A stretch of 64,000 nucleotides of DNA from Desulfosporosinus lacus DSM 15449 (lineage in GTDB: Bacteria; Bacillota; Desulfitobacteriia; Desulfitobacteriales; Desulfitobacteriaceae). The position numbers were made by a program, and so were the translations under genes. The DNA lies in the NCBI RefSeq assembly GCF_900129935.1, contig NZ_FQXJ01000007.1, positions 124,001 through 188,000 of the forward strand. The letters run 5' to 3'. Below, piece by piece: positions 60,043-64,000 of the stretch. How positions within the stretch are numbered: the stretch's first letter is position 1; each line of letters opens with the position of its first letter. The notes beneath the pieces are model-generated. The model searched no databases. It saw nothing but the letters and a program-made list of their open reading frames with translations, and was not told where the DNA came from.

Positions 60043-60374
60043 CAGATTTAGTTGGGATTTCAGAGATTATGGCAATCAAACAATTTTGATGGAGTATTAT
60101 TTTGAAGTTCTCTTTGTCTGACTAAGTGCTACTTCCCTAAGGATATCCGAAATATGTTAAAGGAAAGGGTGCAAATTGTGAAAGTTTATTGGACTTTAAG
60201 TCTAGATTCTGTGAAATGGGGGGGAGAGGGTGACTAAAAGAAATAATCTTTGCTTTGCATATTTAGAAGGACTAAACAAGTTTTTGCCGAATTGTGAGGA
60301 TTAAGGAAAGGAAAAGTGGCTATCGGGGCATGTTTGTAAATACAGTTGAGAATATTAGATAGGAGTGTTCAAAC
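60043..60374. other. Intergenic region between htrA element and PstS-like gene
   Basis: No frame, terminator or recognisable RNA motif. It should hold divergent promoters for htrA (minus) and the PstS-like gene (plus), but I could not place either with confidence. Confidence 0.5.
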
Positions 60375-61961
60375 TTGTTATCAAATAAAAAGTATCTGGG
60401 AACTTCTTTGGCAACCCAGATGATTCTTATACCGTTTTTGCTCACCATAGGACTTCTCATGGTTTCGTCGATCACAGATGGGCTAAGCTTATACGAGCTT
60501 GGCAGGGATGCAAGGAAGTTAATTCTTTTATTAATAGCCCTAACAGGTTCAGTTATGGTGGGGATTTTTGTTGGTTATTTTTTTGCAAGATTGTCCAAAC
60601 ATAAGCCCGACAGCGCAAAGGAAAGGTATTTCCCCGCCCTTGTCCCAATTATCTATGCTTTGGTCTTTGCTATTGTTGCACTAACGTTTTCAAAGGGGAA
60701 TTTCAATTCAGGTTGGTGGGGAGTGTATGCTCTTAAAAACCCAATGCTTTTGATCTTTGGACTAGGTCTTTCTTTATCTGGTCTGCATTTTATTATACCT
60801 GTGGCAGAACTGATGGGGTATGTTGGGTTTCTAATGGGGATTGGATTGTTTGAATGGACAGCGAAGACTGCGGTAAATGGCGCCTTAGCGAGAAATTTCA
60901 AGGTGGCTTTAGCCCTGCTTTGTTTTTTTGTCTTTGCCTTTTCGGGGATCGTGACTAGAGAGGTTATTAATAATGGTATGATAGAACTGCTTTATGGGAA
61001 GTCAACGGTAGGGAAGGATTTAACAGAATTTGATCTGATGGAAAAGGCACCGTTCAAGCCTGACAACGGGCTGGCTAAGCTTGATAAACCTGCCAGCTTG
61101 CAATTTACTAAGCTGGATTCTATGCCCCGTCTTGACGGTGCGACAGCCGCCTATCCAGTTTATGCGGCGTTTGTTGAAGCGGTTTATAAGGGGCTTGGTG
61201 ACTACTATACAGTTAACAAGAACAACAACGAGAAGGATATATCTACCGCCTTTGTGGCAAGTGAGCGGTTTCCGCTCGATTTGGTAAAGTGTTCCAAAAC
61301 AGGGACGGCCTATGAACGTTTAATAGCGGGCCAGACGGATATGATCTTTGTTGCGGAGCCGTCGAAAGCTCACCTTGAAGAGATTAAAGCCAAAGGGGAT
61401 GAGTTTGTCCTAACTCCAATTGGGAGTGAAGCGTTTGTATTTTTCACAAACTCTAAAAATTCGGTTGAGAGTTTGACTGTAAAACAGATCCAGGATATCT
61501 ACTCCGGCAAAATCACCCGCTGGAAAGAAGTCGGGGGACCATGGAATAAGATACTGCCCTATCAACGTCCTGAAAATTCCGGTAGTCAAACAGTTATGCA
61601 AAATAAAGTAATGAAAGACATGATTATGTTAGAGCAGACCAGAGAAACCAGAGCAGGGGGTATGGGCGAAATCATAAGTCAGGTTGCAAGTTACAAAAAT
61701 GCCAAGAACGCCATAGGGTATTCATTTATGTATTACTCAACCGAGATGATTAGAAACAATCAGATTAAGTATCTGGCTATTGATGGAGTTAAACCAACCC
61801 CAGAAACAGTGCGCAATAAAACCTATCCCTTTACAGTCCCCGTCTATGCGGTCACTTTAAAATCAAATAAGAAGGAAAATGTCAGTAAATTTCTCAACTG
61901 GATACTATCTGAGGAGGGACAAGGTCTGGTCGAAGAAACTGGCTATGTTTCTGCAAAATAG
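60375..61961 (+). CDS. Membrane-anchored PstS-like phosphate-binding protein
   Basis: This 528-residue protein has an N-terminal integral membrane part of about six segments (residues 15-200: MILIPFLLTIGLLMVS, LILLLIALTGSVMVGIFVGYFF, ALVPIIYALVFAIVAL and others). It is followed by a PBP_like_2 domain resembling PstS: LDGATAAYPVYAAFVEAVY, AGQTDMIFVAEPS, DIYSGKITRWKEVGG, RPENSGSQTVM, FTVPVYAVTLKSNKKENVSKFLNWILSEEGQ. The binding domain lies outside the cell. No pst permease genes follow, so it may be a sensor rather than a transporter part. TTG start with GATAGGAGTG upstream. Confidence 0.8.
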   Translation: MLSNKKYLGTSLATQMILIPFLLTIGLLMVSSITDGLSLYELGRDARKLILLLIALTGSVMVGIFVGYFFARLSKHKPDSAKERYFPALVPIIYALVFAIVALTFSKGNFNSGWWGVYALKNPMLLIFGLGLSLSGLHFIIPVAELMGYVGFLMGIGLFEWTAKTAVNGALARNFKVALALLCFFVFAFSGIVTREVINNGMIELLYGKSTVGKDLTEFDLMEKAPFKPDNGLAKLDKPASLQFTKLDSMPRLDGATAAYPVYAAFVEAVYKGLGDYYTVNKNNNEKDISTAFVASERFPLDLVKCSKTGTAYERLIAGQTDMIFVAEPSKAHLEEIKAKGDEFVLTPIGSEAFVFFTNSKNSVESLTVKQIQDIYSGKITRWKEVGGPWNKILPYQRPENSGSQTVMQNKVMKDMIMLEQTRETRAGGMGEIISQVASYKNAKNAIGYSFMYYSTEMIRNNQIKYLAIDGVKPTPETVRNKTYPFTVPVYAVTLKSNKKENVSKFLNWILSEEGQGLVEETGYVSAK

Positions 61962-62154
61962 AAACTAGGGAAAATAAAATTTCTATAAAGTAGGGATTCT
62001 GGACAAATATGAGGAGTTACCAGCAGAAAAGGAGCTAATAATTTTATATAATGGTTTTATGCCGTACAGGCATCTCCAATGTTCAAATCGGTGTAAAAGG
62101 ACGATAAAGATTTTTATGCTTATCAAAAAACTGTGTTTAAAGAGGAAGTGTAGT

Positions 62155-64000
62155 ATGAATTCTGAAGTAAAACGCTCAGTTTGCCCTTACGATTGTCCTG
62201 ACGCGTGTGGGCTTTTAGTTACAGTCGTTGATGGACAAGCCGTAAAGGTGACGGGTGATCAGGAACACCCGTTTACTAAAGGTGCTTTATGTCCCAAAAT
62301 GGTTCATTATGAACGAACAGTTCATTCCCCGCAGAGGTTGACACGTCCGCTCCTGCGCATTGGTGAAAAAGGAGCTGGCCATTTTAAACCTATTTCATGG
62401 GAGGAAGGGATTCAACATATTGTCAACCGTTGGAGGGGAATCATTTCTGATTATACGGCGGAAGCTATCTTACCTTATTCCTACGCGGGAACCATGGGTG
62501 TTGTTCAACGCAATTGCGGGGAGGCTTTTTTTAATAGATTAGGAGCCTCCAGGTTGGCCCGCACTATATGTTCATCAGCTAAAGGTTATGGTTGGGCATC
62601 TGTTATGGGGAAGACCCTCGCACCTCATCCTGATGAAGTTGAAAAAAGCGATTTTATTCTCTTGTGGGGCACGAATGCGCTGGCTACAAACATCCACCTT
62701 CTGAATAAGGTCCGTGAAGCCAAAAAACGTGGTGCGACAGTTTGGCTCATTGACACCTACGAAAATCCCACCGTGCAGATTGTTGATAAGGTAGTGCTGG
62801 TAAGACCTGGAAGAGATGGTGCTTTGGCCCTCGGTATAATGCATATCCTGGCTCGTGAGGGTTGGATAGACCAACCTTTCATTACTAGGTATGTCCAAGG
62901 ATATGAACAGCTTCGAACAGAAGTTTTGCCCGAATATACGCCAGATAGAGTAAGCCAAATTACTGGGATTGAAGTGGGTTTGATCGAAGAAATGGCGCTT
63001 CAATACGGCAAAGCTCGTGCACCTTTTATTGCTTTGGGATCAGGGCTTTGCCGTTATGGGAATGGTGCGATGACGGTCAGAACAATTACTTGTCTTCCTG
63101 CACTAATCGGAGCTTGGAGTAAGTCGGGAGGCGGGTTGCTGGCAAGTGTTTCTTCCGGCTCAGCTTTTGACACGAGTCAAGTTACCCGTGAAGATTTCTT
63201 GCCTGAGCCAACCCGTGTCGTGAATATGAATCAGCTGGGGTATGCCCTGACGGAATTATCAAAACCGCCGATCATGAGCATGTACGTGTACCACTCCAAT
63301 CCGGCTGTTGTAGCCCCTGATCAAACGATGGTTATCAAGGGACTAATGCGAGAGAATTTGTTTACGGTCGTTCATGAACGATTTATGACTGATACAGCTC
63401 GTTACGCTGATATTATCTTGCCGGCTACGAGTTCCTTAGAACACTCGGATATTTACAGGGCCTATGGGCATTATGGTATCCAGCGAGCGGCGGCGATTAT
63501 TCCATCTGTAGGGGAAGCTAAGTCTAACTGGGAGGTTTTTCAGTTGCTCGCTCAGGCTATGGGCTTTGAAGAGCCTTTCTTTGCTCAAAAGGTCGATGAC
63601 CTGATTAATCGACTAATTGATCCGCCAACACCTTGGCTGGAAGGAGTAGACCGGGTGAAACTCCAAGCAGGCCATCCAGTAGAACTTTCTTTACCTGAGA
63701 ACTATAAAACAGCCTTTCTTACTCCTTCTGGTAAAATTGAATTATACAATCCCAATGATGCTGAGCCATTACCACACTATTTTGATCCTTACGAGGATGA
63801 TGCCCCCTTTTATTTAATGAGTTCCCCCAGTTTATATTCGTTAAATTCTTCGTTTAACGAGCGACCTGATTTACTGCAGAAGAAGGAAGCGCCCTGTCTC
63901 CAAATGCACCCCAAAGATGCGGAATACAAGAAATTGCAAGACGGGCAGAGGGTGATCGCCTTTAATGAGCGAGGAGAGGTAGAGTTTAATCTTAAGTTAA
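62155..64000 (+). CDS. Molybdopterin oxidoreductase, DMSO-reductase superfamily (partial)
   Basis: The first 615 residues of a large molybdoenzyme run off the right edge, and the frame is open throughout. The N terminus CPYDCPDACGLLVTV...GALCPKM gives a 4Fe-4S cluster motif. There is no twin-arginine leader, so it is probably cytoplasmic. Molybdopterin-binding stretches ILLWGTNALATNIH, VRPGRDGALALGIMHIL and ALGSGLCRYGNGA follow, then the start of the C-terminal dinucleotide-binding domain near 590. It resembles the YyaE/YoaE-like group of unknown substrate. AGAGGAAG precedes the ATG at 62155. No in-frame TGA is present, so the Mo ligand is not Sec in the part seen. Confidence 0.85.
   Translation, partial: MNSEVKRSVCPYDCPDACGLLVTVVDGQAVKVTGDQEHPFTKGALCPKMVHYERTVHSPQRLTRPLLRIGEKGAGHFKPISWEEGIQHIVNRWRGIISDYTAEAILPYSYAGTMGVVQRNCGEAFFNRLGASRLARTICSSAKGYGWASVMGKTLAPHPDEVEKSDFILLWGTNALATNIHLLNKVREAKKRGATVWLIDTYENPTVQIVDKVVLVRPGRDGALALGIMHILAREGWIDQPFITRYVQGYEQLRTEVLPEYTPDRVSQITGIEVGLIEEMALQYGKARAPFIALGSGLCRYGNGAMTVRTITCLPALIGAWSKSGGGLLASVSSGSAFDTSQVTREDFLPEPTRVVNMNQLGYALTELSKPPIMSMYVYHSNPAVVAPDQTMVIKGLMRENLFTVVHERFMTDTARYADIILPATSSLEHSDIYRAYGHYGIQRAAAIIPSVGEAKSNWEVFQLLAQAMGFEEPFFAQKVDDLINRLIDPPTPWLEGVDRVKLQAGHPVELSLPENYKTAFLTPSGKIELYNPNDAEPLPHYFDPYEDDAPFYLMSSPSLYSLNSSFNERPDLLQKKEAPCLQMHPKDAEYKKLQDGQRVIAFNERGEVEFNLKL

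Noticed and set aside
62155-64000. Selenocysteine in the molybdoenzyme
   Set aside because: The frame has no in-frame TGA in the visible 615 codons, so there is no Sec in this part.

Overview
The window reads as a chromosomal segment of a low-to-mid GC, anaerobic Firmicute. A Desulfosporosinus- or Desulfitobacterium-like member of the Peptococcaceae is my best inference. The grounds are the Gram-positive regulatory RNAs (a SAM-I riboswitch and two T-boxes), the AGGAGG ribosome-binding sites, the split HisG/HisZ enzyme, a lactate-oxidation locus (lactate permease, GlcD/GlcF-type dehydrogenase, LarA racemase) and an apparent UGA-decoded selenoprotein. No rRNA, tRNA, CRISPR array or prophage was found.

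Layout. 1-2290: methionine ABC transporter metNIQ on the minus strand behind a SAM-I riboswitch, with an unusual run of short hairpins between the riboswitch terminator and metN. 2384-5843: a YerC/TrpR-family regulator with hisZ, then a group III phosphofructokinase and a remnant of a type I restriction methylase. 5965-12899: the his operon hisGDCBHAF(IE), with a consensus promoter and an operator-like palindrome that also occurs in front of yerC-hisZ. 13018-20229: accessory region with a BASS transporter, a secreted protein, a glycosyltransferase, a DUF1836-like regulator plus small protein, an IS200/IS605-type remnant, an aminotransferase and a Nudix hydrolase. 20300-23506: T-box-controlled TrpXYZ-type ABC transporter. 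23661-27151: a SanA/YdcF-like protein, an enoyl-CoA hydratase family enzyme and a VanX-CapA fusion. 27180-40538: the lactate locus (lctP, glcD, glcF, larA) interspersed with a decayed segment, a TipA-like MerR regulator, an MFS pump and an MBL hydrolase. It ends with a second T-box driving an orphan trpX paralogue.

40628-49161 (minus strand apart from one gene) holds a branched-chain amino acid ABC transporter livJHMGF, an omega-amidase-like hydrolase, an aminotransferase and a D-2-hydroxyacid dehydrogenase, together suggesting amino-acid uptake and conversion to 2-oxo and 2-hydroxy acids. Embedded on the plus strand is a 75-residue glutaredoxin-like gene with an in-frame TGA at the first redox Cys (U-P-Y-C) and a SECIS-like hairpin just after it. 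This gene is invisible to ordinary ORF calling. 49425-58689 holds a PAS-GGDEF-HD-GYP protein with a C-terminal frameshift, a phosphoesterase, another DUF218 protein, a hydrolase, a WYL regulator/GyrI-like/radical SAM module with a repeated operator, and an EamA exporter overlapping a stand-alone B3/B4 protein. 58712-64000 holds an HtrA protease whose leader is occupied by a small IS605-type element, a membrane-anchored PstS-like protein, and the start of a molybdopterin oxidoreductase that runs off the window.

The observations I rate highest are the selenocysteine glutaredoxin, the VanX-CapA fusion, the hairpin run with GGA loops upstream of metN, the shared his operator, the duplicated T-box/trpX pair, the paired WYL operators, and the MITE-like element at the htrA ribosome-binding site. 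All functional assignments rest on reading motifs by eye; no database search was run.
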